A DNA stretch of 42,643 nt from Anaerolinea sp. (GCA_020719725.1 DYPU01000014.1:1-42643), one strand, 5' to 3'; shown: positions 7,677 to 16,716, counted from the stretch's first letter. A program made the numbers and translations. The notes: generated by a model not told the origin, from the letters alone.

Positions 7677-7700
7677 GTACTCGCCATATATGGCGGGTAC
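7677..7700. promoter_or_regulatory. 24-bp palindrome in the nrdR leader
   Basis: The sequence runs GTAC, then a CGCCATATATGGCG core, then GTAC, with one T/G mismatch in each half. It lies about 32-55 nt into the predicted nrdR transcript and 28 nt before the ATG. It could be an operator (the AT-rich centre resembles the core of NrdR boxes) or an RNA hairpin. It does not match the published NrdR-box flanks closely. Confidence 0.4.
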
Positions 7701-7727
7701 AAATGTTCTAAATTGGAGTAACAGGCT

Positions 7728-8177
7728 ATGCGCTGTCCATATTGTCAACATGACGAATCTAGAGTCGTAGATACCACCCGCGATACTCACGGAGGCATTC
7801 GCCGCCGCCGGGAATGTGAGTTGTGCAGTCAGCGCTTTAGCACCTACGAGCGTCTCATTTTGGCGACACCGCTTTTGGTGAAACAAGATGGAACCCGCGA
7901 AGAGTTTGACCGCGAGAAACTGGCGCGTGGCATTCGGATTTCTTGCGCCAAACGCCCGGTTTCGGCGGCGGATATTGAGCGGCTGATTGGTCAGGTGGAG
8001 GCAGAGCTGCAAAAACTGGGCAAAGCCGAGGTTTCTTCGCGCGTGGTTGGCGATATGGTCATCAATGGGCTAAAAGAACTTGATCAAATTGCCTATATTC
8101 GCTATGCTATTGTCTACCTGCGCTTAGACGATTTACATGAACTGCGCGGCGAAATTGACCGGCTGTTAGACGCCTGA
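7728..8177 (+). CDS. nrdR: Transcriptional repressor NrdR
   Basis: This 149-residue repressor controls ribonucleotide reductase genes in response to ATP/dATP. The N-terminal zinc ribbon holds Cys3, Cys6, Cys30 and Cys33, with the diagnostic VVDTTRD and RRRRECELC segments. The ATP-cone domain covers about 46-136. The length matches the family (about 150). The ATG at 7728 is preceded by TTGGAG. The B12-dependent reductase gene nrdJ follows 290 bp downstream and is the obvious target; NrdR may also control itself through the palindrome in its leader. A strong branched hairpin ends the gene. Confidence 0.97.
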   Translation: MRCPYCQHDESRVVDTTRDTHGGIRRRRECELCSQRFSTYERLILATPLLVKQDGTREEFDREKLARGIRISCAKRPVSAADIERLIGQVEAELQKLGKAEVSSRVVGDMVINGLKELDQIAYIRYAIVYLRLDDLHELRGEIDRLLDA

Positions 8178-8182
8178 TCTGG

Positions 8183-8239
8183 CAGGGCTTAAGACAAAAA
8201 GACAATCACCCCGGTTGTCCGTATCTTAAGCCCTGTTTT
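8183..8239 (+). terminator. Branched terminator after nrdR
   Basis: A 12-bp perfect outer stem (CAGGGCTTAAGA at 8183-8194 with its complement at 8224-8235) encloses a second hairpin (GACAA 8201-8205 with TTGTC 8215-8219) and is followed by TTTT. It starts 5 nt after the nrdR stop. Confidence 0.7.
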
Positions 8240-8337
8240 GTTCCAAGTCCAATCCTTATTAAATTGGCCCTATCGTTTTGGACACGAAACCCCGTAAGGA
8301 CCCCACTAACAAAAAGCATTTTTACAGACAAATCTCG

Positions 8338-8411
8338 GTATCTTCTCAAAAAAAAAACGGGGCAAAGACCCTAAAGGTTTGGAGATTTGCCCCAAACTCT
8401 TAAGAAGGTAC
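8338..8411. repeat. Palindromic element, copy 2, upstream of nrdJ
   Basis: Outer arms GTATCTTCT (8338-8346) and AGAAGGTAC (8403-8411) enclose a perfect GGGGCAAA/TTTGCCCC stem (8359-8366 and 8386-8393). The short ACCCTAAAGGTTT core lies inside. A run of about ten A residues sits between the left arm and the inner stem. It shares arms, stem and core with 6084-6178 but lacks that copy's extra inner hairpin. It ends 57 nt before the nrdJ ATG, so it may be in the nrdJ leader. Confidence 0.65.
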
Positions 8412-8467
8412 TGGAAAAGCACAAAAAGCAATTATCCAAACAAAATTTTATTGCATAGGAGTTAAAA

Positions 8468-11041
8468 ATGGTTGCGAATGAATTGGTTTCCCAAAAGTAT
8501 GGCATGTTGCCCACCCCCGACCTCCCATCCGACCTGCCCCCCGTCGAATTGACGGATAACGCCCGCCAGGTTTTGGTACGGCGCTATGTGCGCCGCGGCG
8601 ATAACGGCAAACCGGTTGAAACCGTGGAAGAGATGTTCTGGCGCGTAGCGTACCATGTTGCCAAAGTGGAAGAAGCCTGGGGCAGCAATATAAAAGACCG
8701 CGCCCGCGCCTTTTATTTTCTCTTAACCAGCAAGAAATTTTTCCCCAATTCTCCAACCTTCACCGGGGCTGGTACTCCCCTGGGGCAACTGGCAGCCTGC
8801 TTTGTACTCCCCATCAGCGACGACATGGGCCGCGACGAGGCTGGTATCTTCCAATCACTGCGCAACGCAGCGCTCATCCAGCAAACCGGCGGCGGCAACG
8901 GATTTTCATTCTCGCGCCTGCGCCCAATGGGTGGATTAGTAAAATCATCGGCAGGCCAGGCCACCGGGCCAGTCGGCTTTTTACGAGTCTACGACCACGC
9001 TTTTGGCGAAATCGCCCAGGGTGGAACCCGGCGCGGGGCCAACATGGGCGTTTTGCGCGTCGATCACCCCGATGTGGAAGAATTCATCATCTCAAAAACC
9101 AGTGAAAACGCCATCACCAACTTTAATATCTCGGTTGGAATCACCGACGCCTTCATGCAGGCCGTTCAGGAAGATAGCGATTGGGATTTAATCTTCCCAG
9201 ATATTGCCGCGCCCGAATATCGCAGCTTTCGCGGCACCATCGAACAAGCCCGCGAATTGGGCATTCCCATCAAAGTCTATAAAACCGTGCGAGCCCGTGA
9301 ACTTTTCAACAAAATCGTAACCCAGGCCCACCACAACGGCGAACCGGGCGTACTCTTTTTAGATGCCGCCAATCGCGCCAATCCCGTCCCACACTTGTAC
9401 CCGCTCGAAAGCACCAATCCCTGCGGCGAACAATGGCTTGGCCCATTTGAAAATTGCTGTTTAGGGTCCGTTAACCTGGCCCAGCATTTGGGCGAAGGCG
9501 CTACCGTCAATTGGGATACACTGCGCGAAAGCGTGGAACTCTCCACCCGCTTCTTGGATGACGTTGTCGAGGCCAATGCCTACGTCCCGGCAGTGCCCCA
9601 ACTCAAAGAAGCGGCTCACCGCGCCCGACGCATTGGCCTGGGCATTATGGGTCTGGCCGACTTGATGTACCATGTCGGCGCGCGTTATGGCTCACTAGAA
9701 GGCCAGGAATTTGCCTCGGTAGTAATGGAATTTGTGCGTTATCACGCCATGAAAACCAGCATCGCCATGGCCGAAGAACGCGGCCCCTTCCCAGCCATTG
9801 AAGGCTCCATTTATGATCCAGATAATCTGCGCTGGCACGCGCCTCACGCCATCGTCCCGCTAAAACAGACCTGGGGCCGCCCAGCCATCGTCTGGGACGA
9901 AATTATCAGCGGGCTAAAAAAGCATGGCATTCGCAACGCCGCCCAAACCACCGTCGCGCCGACAGGGACAATTGCCACTGTAGCCGGGTGTGAAGGCTAT
10001 GGCTGCGAACCGGTTTTTGCGCTGGCTTACATCCGGCATGTTAACGATAATGGCAAAGACCTGCAACTGACTTACGGCTCGCCCGCCTTCGAGAAGGCCC
10101 TCGAAAATGCCGGGATCAGCGCCGAAAGCCGTCAGACCATTTTTGAAAGTGTCCTGACGCATGGAACCTGTCAGACCGTGGAAGCGCTGCCAGCCCAAAT
10201 TCGTAATACCTTTGTTACAGCGGGAGATGTCACAGCCGATGAACACGTCCGCATGGCGGGAGCGTTACAGGCGTTTGTCGATAATTCGATTTCAAAGACA
10301 ATTAACTTTCCCGAAGGTGCAACCGAAGCAGAAGTAGCAACCGCTTATATGCTGGCCTGGGAATTGGGCGCCAAAGGCATTACCGTGTATGTCACCGGCT
10401 CGCGCGATAAAGTGGTACTGGAAACCAAAGCCACCCTCGATAAAAAACAAAACGCAGAAACCAACCCCCAAGAACTGCCCCTAAGCGCAGAGCTACAACA
10501 GCGCGTCATCTGGCACGAAACCAAAAAAGCCCGTCCACGCGCCCTAAAGGGACATACATACAGCGTGGAAACCCCGCTGGGCAAAGCCTTTATCACTGTC
10601 AATGAAAACGGCGGCGACCAACCCTTTGAAGTTTTTATCAACACATCCAAAGCCGGTTCTGAAACCGCTGCTGTTTCAGAAGCCATTGGACGCCTGGTTT
10701 CGTACATTCTGCGCCTGGCCTCGCCAATTGCGCCACTGGAACGGCTAAATGAAGTTATCAGTCAGCTAACCGGCATTGGCGGCGGGCGCTCTTTGGGGTT
10801 TGGCCCCAATCGGGTACGCTCCCTGCCCGATGGCGTTGGACAAATTTTGGGTGAATATCTGCATAACAAAGCCGAAACCAGCCCACGCCCCAACCCGCTC
10901 GGCTCTCAGGCGGCTGTCAACGAACCGCCCAGCCAGCCGCTAATGAAAATTGGCGATCTTTGCCCCGAATGTGGCGAGGCGGCTGTGGTTAACGAGGAAG
11001 GCTGTCGCAAGTGTTATGCTTGCGGATATAGTGAGTGCTAG
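8468..11041 (+). CDS. nrdJ: Adenosylcobalamin-dependent (class II) ribonucleotide reductase
   Basis: This 857-residue enzyme reduces ribonucleotides to deoxyribonucleotides, using coenzyme B12 to form the thiyl radical, so it works with or without oxygen. Visible active-site elements are Cys111 (in AACFVLP), the NPCGE motif at 317-321 with radical Cys319, and Cys330/331, one of which should pair with Cys111. [11 protein letters not shown] lies in the second half. The C-terminus carries a Cys-rich zinc-ribbon tail (Cys 832, 835, 846, 849, 852 and 857), typical of the long NrdJ form and probably used in re-reduction. AGGAG stands 6 nt before the ATG. No partner small subunit is present or needed. 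It follows nrdR, its likely regulator, and is preceded by a palindromic element. Confidence 0.96.
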   Translation: MVANELVSQKYGMLPTPDLPSDLPPVELTDNARQVLVRRYVRRGDNGKPVETVEEMFWRVAYHVAKVEEAWGSNIKDRARAFYFLLTSKKFFPNSPTFTGAGTPLGQLAACFVLPISDDMGRDEAGIFQSLRNAALIQQTGGGNGFSFSRLRPMGGLVKSSAGQATGPVGFLRVYDHAFGEIAQGGTRRGANMGVLRVDHPDVEEFIISKTSENAITNFNISVGITDAFMQAVQEDSDWDLIFPDIAAPEYRSFRGTIEQARELGIPIKVYKTVRARELFNKIVTQAHHNGEPGVLFLDAANRANPVPHLYPLESTNPCGEQWLGPFENCCLGSVNLAQHLGEGATVNWDTLRESVELSTRFLDDVVEANAYVPAVPQLKEAAHRARRIGLGIMGLADLMYHVGARYGSLEGQEFASVVMEFVRYHAMKTSIAMAEERGPFPAIEGSIYDPDNLRWHAPHAIVPLKQTWGRPAIVWDEIISGLKKHGIRNAAQTTVAPTGTIATVAGCEGYGCEPVFALAYIRHVNDNGKDLQLTYGSPAFEKALENAGISAESRQTIFESVLTHGTCQTVEALPAQIRNTFVTAGDVTADEHVRMAGALQAFVDNSISKTINFPEGATEAEVATAYMLAWELGAKGITVYVTGSRDKVVLETKATLDKKQNAETNPQELPLSAELQQRVIWHETKKARPRALKGHTYSVETPLGKAFITVNENGGDQPFEVFINTSKAGSETAAVSEAIGRLVSYILRLASPIAPLERLNEVISQLTGIGGGRSLGFGPNRVRSLPDGVGQILGEYLHNKAETSPRPNPLGSQAAVNEPPSQPLMKIGDLCPECGEAAVVNEEGCRKCYACGYSEC

Positions 11042-11061
11042 CAGGAACGCCTAAAAAAGCG

Positions 11062-11067
11062 TACAAT
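11062..11067 (+). promoter_or_regulatory. Candidate -10 box for the DUF4404-like gene
   Basis: TACAAT lies 37 nt before the ATG at 11105, in the short gap after nrdJ. No convincing -35 is seen. AGGAG at 11091-11095 is the ribosome site. Confidence 0.35.
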
Positions 11068-11104
11068 AAAAGTAAGCAACACCATCAAAAAGGAGCTGAA
11101 CAGC

Positions 11105-11365
11105 ATGGACAATCAAGAACTGCACAACTTACTCGAACAGCTTCATGGAGAAATCGACAAAATCGATAGCCTCGACGAAAAAGGCCGCGAAATTCTGCGT
11201 CTCATCGATAAAGAAATCAACGATCTACTCATTCGCACCGAAGGCACATCGGCCCCGCTCGTCCAAAGCCTGCAATCGGCCATTGAACACCTCGAGATGA
11301 GCCATCCCCGGCTAACAGCCACGATGTCACAGCTTTTCAATGTGCTCAATCAGGCCGGAATCTAA
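11105..11365 (+). CDS. Small helical protein, DUF4404-like
   Basis: This 86-residue, fully helical and acidic protein resembles the DUF4404 family, whose function is unknown. The N-terminal half has a leucine heptad-like pattern (LHNLLEQLHGEID, then IDSLDEKGREILRLI) suggesting a coiled coil. The C-terminal half continues as a second helix pair. No catalytic or metal motif is visible and there is no signal peptide, so it is probably cytoplasmic and oligomeric. It has AGGAG 9 nt before the ATG and its own candidate -10, and is closed by a strong terminator, so it can be expressed alone. Confidence 0.75.
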   Translation: MDNQELHNLLEQLHGEIDKIDSLDEKGREILRLIDKEINDLLIRTEGTSAPLVQSLQSAIEHLEMSHPRLTATMSQLFNVLNQAGI

Positions 11366-11382
11366 CCGGGGCCTCCCCGCAG

Positions 11383-11430
11383 TTAGCGCAAAAAAAGAAC
11401 TTCCGCTGGGAAGTTCTTTTTTTGCGCTAA
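11383..11430. terminator. Terminator with a 22-bp perfect stem
   Basis: The arms at 11383-11404 and 11409-11430 are perfectly complementary over 22 bp with a GCTG loop. The left arm carries seven A and the right arm seven T, so the hairpin has the form of a two-way terminator, though both flanking genes are on the + strand. It ends the DUF4404-like transcript. Confidence 0.85.
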
Positions 11431-11481
11431 CAATATCGATAAATAACCCTATTTCAGGCAACCCCCCAACCTCCCACACGT

Positions 11482-11487
11482 TATAAT
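11482..11487 (+). promoter_or_regulatory. -10 box for the Ser/Thr kinase gene
   Basis: A consensus TATAAT lies 60 nt upstream of the kinase ATG, leaving a leader of about 54 nt with a GGAG ribosome site at 11536-11539. No good -35 is visible. Confidence 0.5.
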
Positions 11488-11547
11488 AGAAAGCACTGTG
11501 CGAAACTACGCCGAAATCTTGCACAGCCGCCAAATGGAGCCTTAGAA

Positions 11548-12537
11548 ATGCCACTCCCGCTCAAATCGGGGGAGGTTTTGAGTGAACGCTACACCATCCG
11601 CGAACGGATCGGTCAAGGAGGCATGGGTAACATCTACCTGGCCGACGACCGCGTCCTGGCGGGGAGGCGTTGCGCGCTCAAAGAAGTCGAACACGACCGT
11701 AACCTTCCCAAAAAAATCCTGAGCGAAGCCCGCGAACAGTTTTTACGCGAGGCCACTGTTTTGGCGCGTCTCGACCACCCCAACCTCCCCAAAGTCTCTG
11801 ATTTCTTCTCCATTAAAGAACGGGATTACCTGGTAATGGACTATGTACCCGGCAAAGACCTGCGCACCTTAATGCTTGAAGCCAAGCAAAAAAATAGCTT
11901 CCTGGAAGAACGGGATGTATTGGATTGGACCGCCCAACTAACCGACGCCCTAACCTACCTGCACCGTCAGACTCCGCCCATCGTCCACCGCGATATTAAA
12001 CCCTCCAACCTAAAAATTACCCCAGACGGCCTGCTCAAATTGGTTGATTTTGGTCTGGTCAAAGTGCTCTCCCCCGACGAAGAAACGATCACCATCATTC
12101 AGGGTCAGGGCACGGTACTCTACACACCACTCGAACAATATGGCGGGTCTGAAAGCCATACCGATATTCGCTCGGATATTTACGCTTTTGGCGCAACCCT
12201 CTATCACCTGCTGGCCTGCCAACCACCGGTGGATGCCCGGCAGCGCTTCCTGAACCCCGAAGCGCTGATTAGCCCGCGCAAAATCAACCCCAATTTATCA
12301 ATGCGCACTGAAAAAGCCATCCTTTGGGCAATGGAACTGCACCCAGCCCAACGCCCAGAATCAGTCGAAATGTTTCGACAATACCTGTTCGGCACCAAAG
12401 AACTTCCCCAACGGCCCATGAGTCGCTCCCGGCGCGTCCCAGCCCTGCAAGCGGCCCTGGCTCCACCCGAAAATATCCTGCTTGGCTTTGCCGCCATGCT
12501 GCTCTTACTAAGCCTGATAGCCACCCTGGGGCGCTAA
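11548..12537 (+). CDS. Membrane-anchored Ser/Thr protein kinase (PknB type)
   Basis: This 329-residue Hanks-type kinase phosphorylates Ser or Thr in target proteins. It has the glycine loop IGQGGMGNIY (21-30), ATP-binding Lys45, catalytic HRDIKPSN (147-154, Asp149 and Asn154) and the DFG motif (167-169). The activation segment has PLEQYG where many kinases have APE. The kinase domain covers about 12-285. A basic, Pro-rich linker leads to one C-terminal membrane helix at about 310-327, with essentially no extracellular part, so unlike PknB it has no PASTA or sensor domain. GGAG precedes the ATG. Possible substrates or partners in this window are the FHA-containing proteins at 25.4 and 36.2 kb, because FHA domains bind phosphothreonine; that link is inference. 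Confidence 0.93.
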   Translation: MPLPLKSGEVLSERYTIRERIGQGGMGNIYLADDRVLAGRRCALKEVEHDRNLPKKILSEAREQFLREATVLARLDHPNLPKVSDFFSIKERDYLVMDYVPGKDLRTLMLEAKQKNSFLEERDVLDWTAQLTDALTYLHRQTPPIVHRDIKPSNLKITPDGLLKLVDFGLVKVLSPDEETITIIQGQGTVLYTPLEQYGGSESHTDIRSDIYAFGATLYHLLACQPPVDARQRFLNPEALISPRKINPNLSMRTEKAILWAMELHPAQRPESVEMFRQYLFGTKELPQRPMSRSRRVPALQAALAPPENILLGFAAMLLLLSLIATLGR

Positions 12538-12569
12538 AACCAACCCGGCTTGAACGGGTATCTCTCGGT

Positions 12570-12575
12570 TATAAT
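12570..12575 (+). promoter_or_regulatory. Candidate -10 box for the purine nucleoside phosphorylase gene
   Basis: TATAAT lies 63 nt before the ATG at 12639, in the 101-nt gap after the kinase gene. A TTGAAC 14 nt upstream is too close to be a normal -35. The leader has no clear ribosome site. Confidence 0.35.
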
Positions 12576-12638
12576 CAAAACGTCAGACAACTGTCTTCTG
12601 GGTGGGAAGACAAATTTTATTGTGTCACATGGTGAAAA

Positions 12639-13478
12639 ATGAATCAACCCTTCCTAACGCTCCAAGAAATTGACGAAGTCGTAGCTGTCATTGGCACCCG
12701 CACCGCGCAAAAACCGCGCATCGGCCTGATCTTAGGCTCTGGCCTGGGCGATTTAGCCGAATCGATCCAGAACCCAGACATCATTCCCTACGCCGAACTG
12801 CCCCATTGGCCCACCTCCACGGTTTGGGGTCATGCTGGCCGCCTTGTGATTGGCACACTCGAAAATCAACCTGTTTTAGTGATGCAAGGCCGCATCCATT
12901 TTTACGAAGGCATCTCCATGTCACAAGCCACCTTACCGGTGCGCGTCATGCAACGCCTGGGCATCGAAATAATCATTGTCACCAATGCGGCTGGCGCAAT
13001 TCACCCAGACTATGCTCCCGGCGACCTGATGCTGATTACCGACCACCTAAACTTTGTGGGCATGGCCGGTTTTAACCCGCTGATTGGCCCCAACATGAAT
13101 GAATTTGGGCTGCGCTTCCCCGATATGAGCCAAGCCTACGATCGCGCCCTCAACACCCTGGCGCGTCAGGCCGCCAAAGAACACAATATCACCCTGCACG
13201 AAGGAATCTATGTGGGGTTAAGCGGCCCATCCTTTGAAACTCCCGCCGACCTGCGCTTTCTGCGCCTGGCTGGAGCCGATGCCGTTGGCATGTCCACCGT
13301 TCCCGAAGTCACCGTGGCCCGACACGGCAACCTGCGCGTTTTAGGAATTTCGGGCATCAGCAATAAAGCCAACCTGGATGGCAATACCACAACCACCCAC
13401 GAAGAAGTACTCGAAGCCGGAAAAATGATGGTTCCCAAACTCGAAAAAATCATCCGCTCTGTATTGCGCAGCCTGTAA
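12639..13478 (+). CDS. Purine nucleoside phosphorylase (trimeric type)
   Basis: This 279-residue enzyme cleaves purine nucleosides with phosphate to the free base and ribose-1-phosphate, feeding purine salvage. It belongs to the trimeric PNP/MTAP family. The phosphate site GSGLGDL (33-39), GRIHFYEG with His87, TNAAGA (115-120), SFETPAD with Glu200, VGMSTVPE with Met218, and Asn242 in SNKAN correspond to His86, Glu201, Met219 and Asn243 of the human enzyme. The Asn (where methylthioadenosine phosphorylase has Asp) favours inosine and guanosine as substrates. The 279 residues are normal for the family. It follows the kinase gene with its own candidate promoter and probably leads the next two genes. 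Confidence 0.93.
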   Translation: MNQPFLTLQEIDEVVAVIGTRTAQKPRIGLILGSGLGDLAESIQNPDIIPYAELPHWPTSTVWGHAGRLVIGTLENQPVLVMQGRIHFYEGISMSQATLPVRVMQRLGIEIIIVTNAAGAIHPDYAPGDLMLITDHLNFVGMAGFNPLIGPNMNEFGLRFPDMSQAYDRALNTLARQAAKEHNITLHEGIYVGLSGPSFETPADLRFLRLAGADAVGMSTVPEVTVARHGNLRVLGISGISNKANLDGNTTTTHEEVLEAGKMMVPKLEKIIRSVLRSL

Positions 13479-13499
13479 CCTGGGCCGCAGGAGTATTCA

Positions 13500-14198
13500 G
13501 TGGATGCACTTTTCAGGTCTTTAGTTAAATATGAAGGGCAAATTTACATCATTCTTGGCTTGCTGGCCTTTTTTGCGCTTCGCAAGCTATGGTTAGCCTG
13601 GGTGGAATGGCGCAAAGCCGTTTTTGGCCTCGAAAAAGAACTTGCTTTTCAAAAACTAAGGGTTTCCAGTTCGATCACGATTTTGCTTACCATTCTAACG
13701 CTTAGCCAGTTTTGCCTGGTGACCTTTGTGATGCCGTTTCTGCCCTCCATCACCTTTCGGTCTACCGCCACCCCCAACCTGCTGACCACGCTGGATAATG
13801 GTATCAACCCTACGCCAAGCAGCCCCCCCGCAGCCACACCCGCCCCCGATAGCCTGTTCGTGCCTGGAGCCAGCAGCAACGGATGCATCCCCGGTCAAAT
13901 TGAAATTACCTTTCCTTTGCCTGGGCAAGAAGTTAGCAGCCTGATCAACCTGACCGGTACAGTAAACATCCCCAATTTCGGCTTTTACAAATACGAATAC
14001 ACCCCACAAGGAACCGAAACCTGGATAACCATCGCCGCCGGGCGCGAGCTGAAACAAGCAGCAGACCTGGGTCCTTGGGACCCCAGCATTCTAACCCCCG
14101 GCGATTATGAACTGCGGTTGGTGGTGGTTGATACAGATGGAACCATCTTTCCAAGCTGCGTTGTGCCGGTGCGAGTCGTTGAAATACAACAACCATGA
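13500..14198 (+). CDS. Membrane protein with an extracytoplasmic Ig-like domain
   Basis: This 232-residue protein of unknown function starts with GTG; AGGAG lies 6 nt before it and no in-frame ATG is nearby. Two hydrophobic helices are seen, at about 13-29 and 58-82. A Pro/Ser/Thr-rich linker spans about 88-120, and a C-terminal beta-sandwich domain covers about 131-229. The pattern there (FPLPGQEV, then INLTGTVNIPNF, a YEY strand, W-I and LTPGDYELRLVVVD) matches Ig/FN3-like domains often fused to wall enzymes in Chloroflexota. There is no catalytic domain, so a structural or binding role at the cell surface is most likely. The stop overlaps the start of the acetyltransferase gene (ATGA). Confidence 0.65.
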   Translation: MDALFRSLVKYEGQIYIILGLLAFFALRKLWLAWVEWRKAVFGLEKELAFQKLRVSSSITILLTILTLSQFCLVTFVMPFLPSITFRSTATPNLLTTLDNGINPTPSSPPAATPAPDSLFVPGASSNGCIPGQIEITFPLPGQEVSSLINLTGTVNIPNFGFYKYEYTPQGTETWITIAAGRELKQAADLGPWDPSILTPGDYELRLVVVDTDGTIFPSCVVPVRVVEIQQP

Positions 14199-14728
14199 GT
14201 GACTTCCAAATTCGCAACACCATTTCCACCGACCTGGCGCGCCTGAGCAGCCTCGACCACACGATTCAGACCGCATACGTCTGGCAATTGGATTTGCGCC
14301 GAGAAACCAGCCAGGTGGATACCATCTTCCGCGAGGTGCGCCTGCCACGCCCGGTGCAAATTAAACACCCGCGCCCAGCCAACGAATTAGCCGATACCTG
14401 GCACCTCAGCCCCATGTTGAGCGCCCTGATAGACAATCAGCCCATTGGCTACATTCGCTTTACCGATAAGTTCGTGCCACACGCCGTCTGGATCACGGAT
14501 GTGGTGGTGGCCCGCGAGATGCGTCTAAAGGGAATTGCCCGTAAATTAATTGGCGCTGTTGAAGCCTGGGGCCGCCAAAAAGGCCTACGACGCGCCATCA
14601 TCGAAACCCAAACCAAAAACCACCCAGCCATCCACATGATTCAAAAACTAGGCTATGAATTCTCCGGGTATAATGACGGCTACTACCCATCCAGAGATGT
14701 GGCCCTCTTCTTTTCTCGGACCATTTAA
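14195..14728 (+). CDS. GNAT-family N-acetyltransferase
   Basis: This 177-residue protein has a Gcn5-related acetyltransferase fold. The acetyl-CoA pyrophosphate loop is RLKGIARKL (about 110-118), after a WITDVVVAREM strand. The C-terminal part has the usual ETQTKNHPAIHMIQKLGY helix-strand pattern. The first 70 residues are less conserved. The acceptor cannot be told from the sequence; protein N-termini, amines and small metabolites are all possible. It starts within the stop codon of the preceding Ig-like membrane protein, so the two are translationally coupled. Confidence 0.85.
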   Translation: MSDFQIRNTISTDLARLSSLDHTIQTAYVWQLDLRRETSQVDTIFREVRLPRPVQIKHPRPANELADTWHLSPMLSALIDNQPIGYIRFTDKFVPHAVWITDVVVAREMRLKGIARKLIGAVEAWGRQKGLRRAIIETQTKNHPAIHMIQKLGYEFSGYNDGYYPSRDVALFFSRTI

Positions 14729-14779
14729 TTTTTATTTTCAGGATTTTTACTAAATTCATCGGTATTTGGAAGGTACGGA

Positions 14780-16693
14780 ATGTTTAGCGGTTGGCTTGAT
14801 AGTATCCTGGTGGGGATAAAAACTCTTAACCAAATTCTCACGGCCGGAATTGCCATAACGGCCTTTTCGCTTTTAATTTACGCCCTCACCTTTAACTTGC
14901 GCGACCGGGTGGCCCGCTCCTTTGCGGTCATCATGGTCTCAGTTGTCATCATTTTTACTTCCGAAGCCATTCAAAGTTCGGTCAAAACACTCGATCTAAT
15001 TGAACTCTTCTTAAGAATGCAGTGGATTGGCATTGTCCTGCTGCCACCAGCCTACCTGCACCTTTCAGATGCGCTACTGGTGACTGCCGGACGCCCCTCA
15101 CGCGGACGAAGGCGCTGGGCGGTGCGCGGCGTCTATATTATCTCAGCTTTCTTTTTGGTTTTATTTGCGCTGGGCTGGCTGGTCGGCAGCCTGGTGACCA
15201 ATCGCCAGCCAGCCCCACACCTGGAACGAACTGCCTGGACTGAACTTTTCACCGTCTATTACCTGCTCATCATGCTGCTGGCCGGAATCAACTTTATTCG
15301 CGCTTACCAACGCATGTTGACACGCTCTGGCCGCCGCCGAATGCTCTATCTAATGGCCGGCGCAACTGCCCCGGCCCTCGGCTCTTACCCCTACCTGCTG
15401 TTTGGCTCCAGCCTGGCCGCCGAATTTCCGTTATTCTTCTGGTCGGGCGCAACCTTCATAAACATCCTCGTTGGCGCGCTGGTCATCATCATGGCCTATT
15501 CGGTCGCCTTCTTTGGCGTCTCCTGGCCCGACCGGGTAGTCAAAAGCCGCTTGTTCAAGTGGATTTTACGCGGCCCGGTCACAGCATCACTTACCCTAAG
15601 CGTGATGACCATCGTCCGCCGCGCCGGGGAAAGTTTCGGGCTGGAATACAATGCCGGGGTTCCGGTGCTGACCGTCGCCAGCATCCTCCTGCTCGAACAC
15701 CTGATCACCCTCGTCGCCCCACTCTGGGAGCGAGCGCTCTTCTTTGGCGGCGACCGGGCCGAATTAACCCTGCTTCAAAACATCGAAGAACGATTACTCA
15801 CCCAAAGCGACTTGCGTCAATTTCTAGAAGCTGTGCTGGCAGCTGTGCGAGACCACATGCAAGCGCCATCTGCCTTCATCGCCGCCATCGACGCTGGGCA
15901 GCTTTCCCTGCTCATCAACGCCGGACGCCCTTTTACAGAACGTGAAAACTTATCGCAAGCGCTGGAATTGATCGAACACAACAGCAAACGACACGAATAC
16001 CGGTGGAATGACACCTGGATTTTACCCCTGCGCCAGCGCCGCAACGCAGAGCTGGACCTTAACGAGGCTCCCCCGCTCCTGGGCTTGCTTGGCGTCAGCC
16101 GCACCCCCGGCAAAGCGATCGAAACCGACCAGCTCAACTCGCTTTGGCTGCTGGCCGAACGAGCCGCCCTGGCCCTGGAAGATCGTAAATTGCAACAACG
16201 CGTCTTCCGCAGCCTGGAAGACCTGGAACCCCAAGCCGAACTGCTTCAGCGAATGCGCGCCGTTAGCCGCTATGACACCAAAGTAAACCTGCTTTCAGAA
16301 GAAATATCGATCGACAGCGACATGGCCGAATGGGTACGCGAGGCCCTCAATCACTATTGGGGCGGCCCCAAACTAACCGATTCGCCACTGATGCGGCTGC
16401 AAGTTGTGCAAGATACCGCCCGCGCCGACCATGAAGGCAATATGCCCAATGCCCTGCGTGCCATCCTGAAACGCGCCGTCGAACAAGTACGCCCCGAAGG
16501 TGAGCGAAAATTCACCACCGAATGGATTTTATACAACATTCTCGACCTGAAATTCATCGAAGGCCGCAAAGTGCGCGAAGTCGCCGCGCGGCTGGCAATG
16601 TCTGAAGCAGACCTATACCGCAAACAGCGCGTTGCCGTTGAAGCGGTTGCAAAGTCCATCCTGGAAATGGAAAATCAATCAGCAGCACAGTAA
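14780..16693 (+). CDS. Multi-pass membrane regulator: 7TM-like sensor, GAF-like domain and C-terminal HTH
   Basis: The N-terminal part of this 637-residue protein (about 15-245) has seven hydrophobic segments, like the 7TM sensor at the N-terminus of some histidine kinases. One or two more lie at about 258-306. A GAF-like domain covers about 325-480. A less recognisable helical region follows. The last 57 residues contain a clear helix-turn-helix, EGRKVREVAARLAMSEADLYR (split here as EGRKVREVAA and RLAMSEADLYR), of the sigma-region-4 or LuxR kind. No HisKA, HATPase or receiver domain is present. It therefore looks like a one-component regulator in which a membrane sensor is joined directly to a DNA-binding domain. 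AAGG precedes the ATG. The S1-domain gene follows 23 nt downstream. Confidence 0.75.
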   Translation: MFSGWLDSILVGIKTLNQILTAGIAITAFSLLIYALTFNLRDRVARSFAVIMVSVVIIFTSEAIQSSVKTLDLIELFLRMQWIGIVLLPPAYLHLSDALLVTAGRPSRGRRRWAVRGVYIISAFFLVLFALGWLVGSLVTNRQPAPHLERTAWTELFTVYYLLIMLLAGINFIRAYQRMLTRSGRRRMLYLMAGATAPALGSYPYLLFGSSLAAEFPLFFWSGATFINILVGALVIIMAYSVAFFGVSWPDRVVKSRLFKWILRGPVTASLTLSVMTIVRRAGESFGLEYNAGVPVLTVASILLLEHLITLVAPLWERALFFGGDRAELTLLQNIEERLLTQSDLRQFLEAVLAAVRDHMQAPSAFIAAIDAGQLSLLINAGRPFTERENLSQALELIEHNSKRHEYRWNDTWILPLRQRRNAELDLNEAPPLLGLLGVSRTPGKAIETDQLNSLWLLAERAALALEDRKLQQRVFRSLEDLEPQAELLQRMRAVSRYDTKVNLLSEEISIDSDMAEWVREALNHYWGGPKLTDSPLMRLQVVQDTARADHEGNMPNALRAILKRAVEQVRPEGERKFTTEWILYNILDLKFIEGRKVREVAARLAMSEADLYRKQRVAVEAVAKSILEMENQSAAQ

Positions 16694-16716
16694 AGGGAAG
16701 GAGGTTCTCTAAATTA

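Noticed and set aside
8240-8467. Cobalamin riboswitch ahead of nrdJ
   Set aside because: A B12-dependent enzyme made this worth checking, but no B12 box (GCCACTG-like) or the usual multi-stem core is visible. Only the palindromic element is found.
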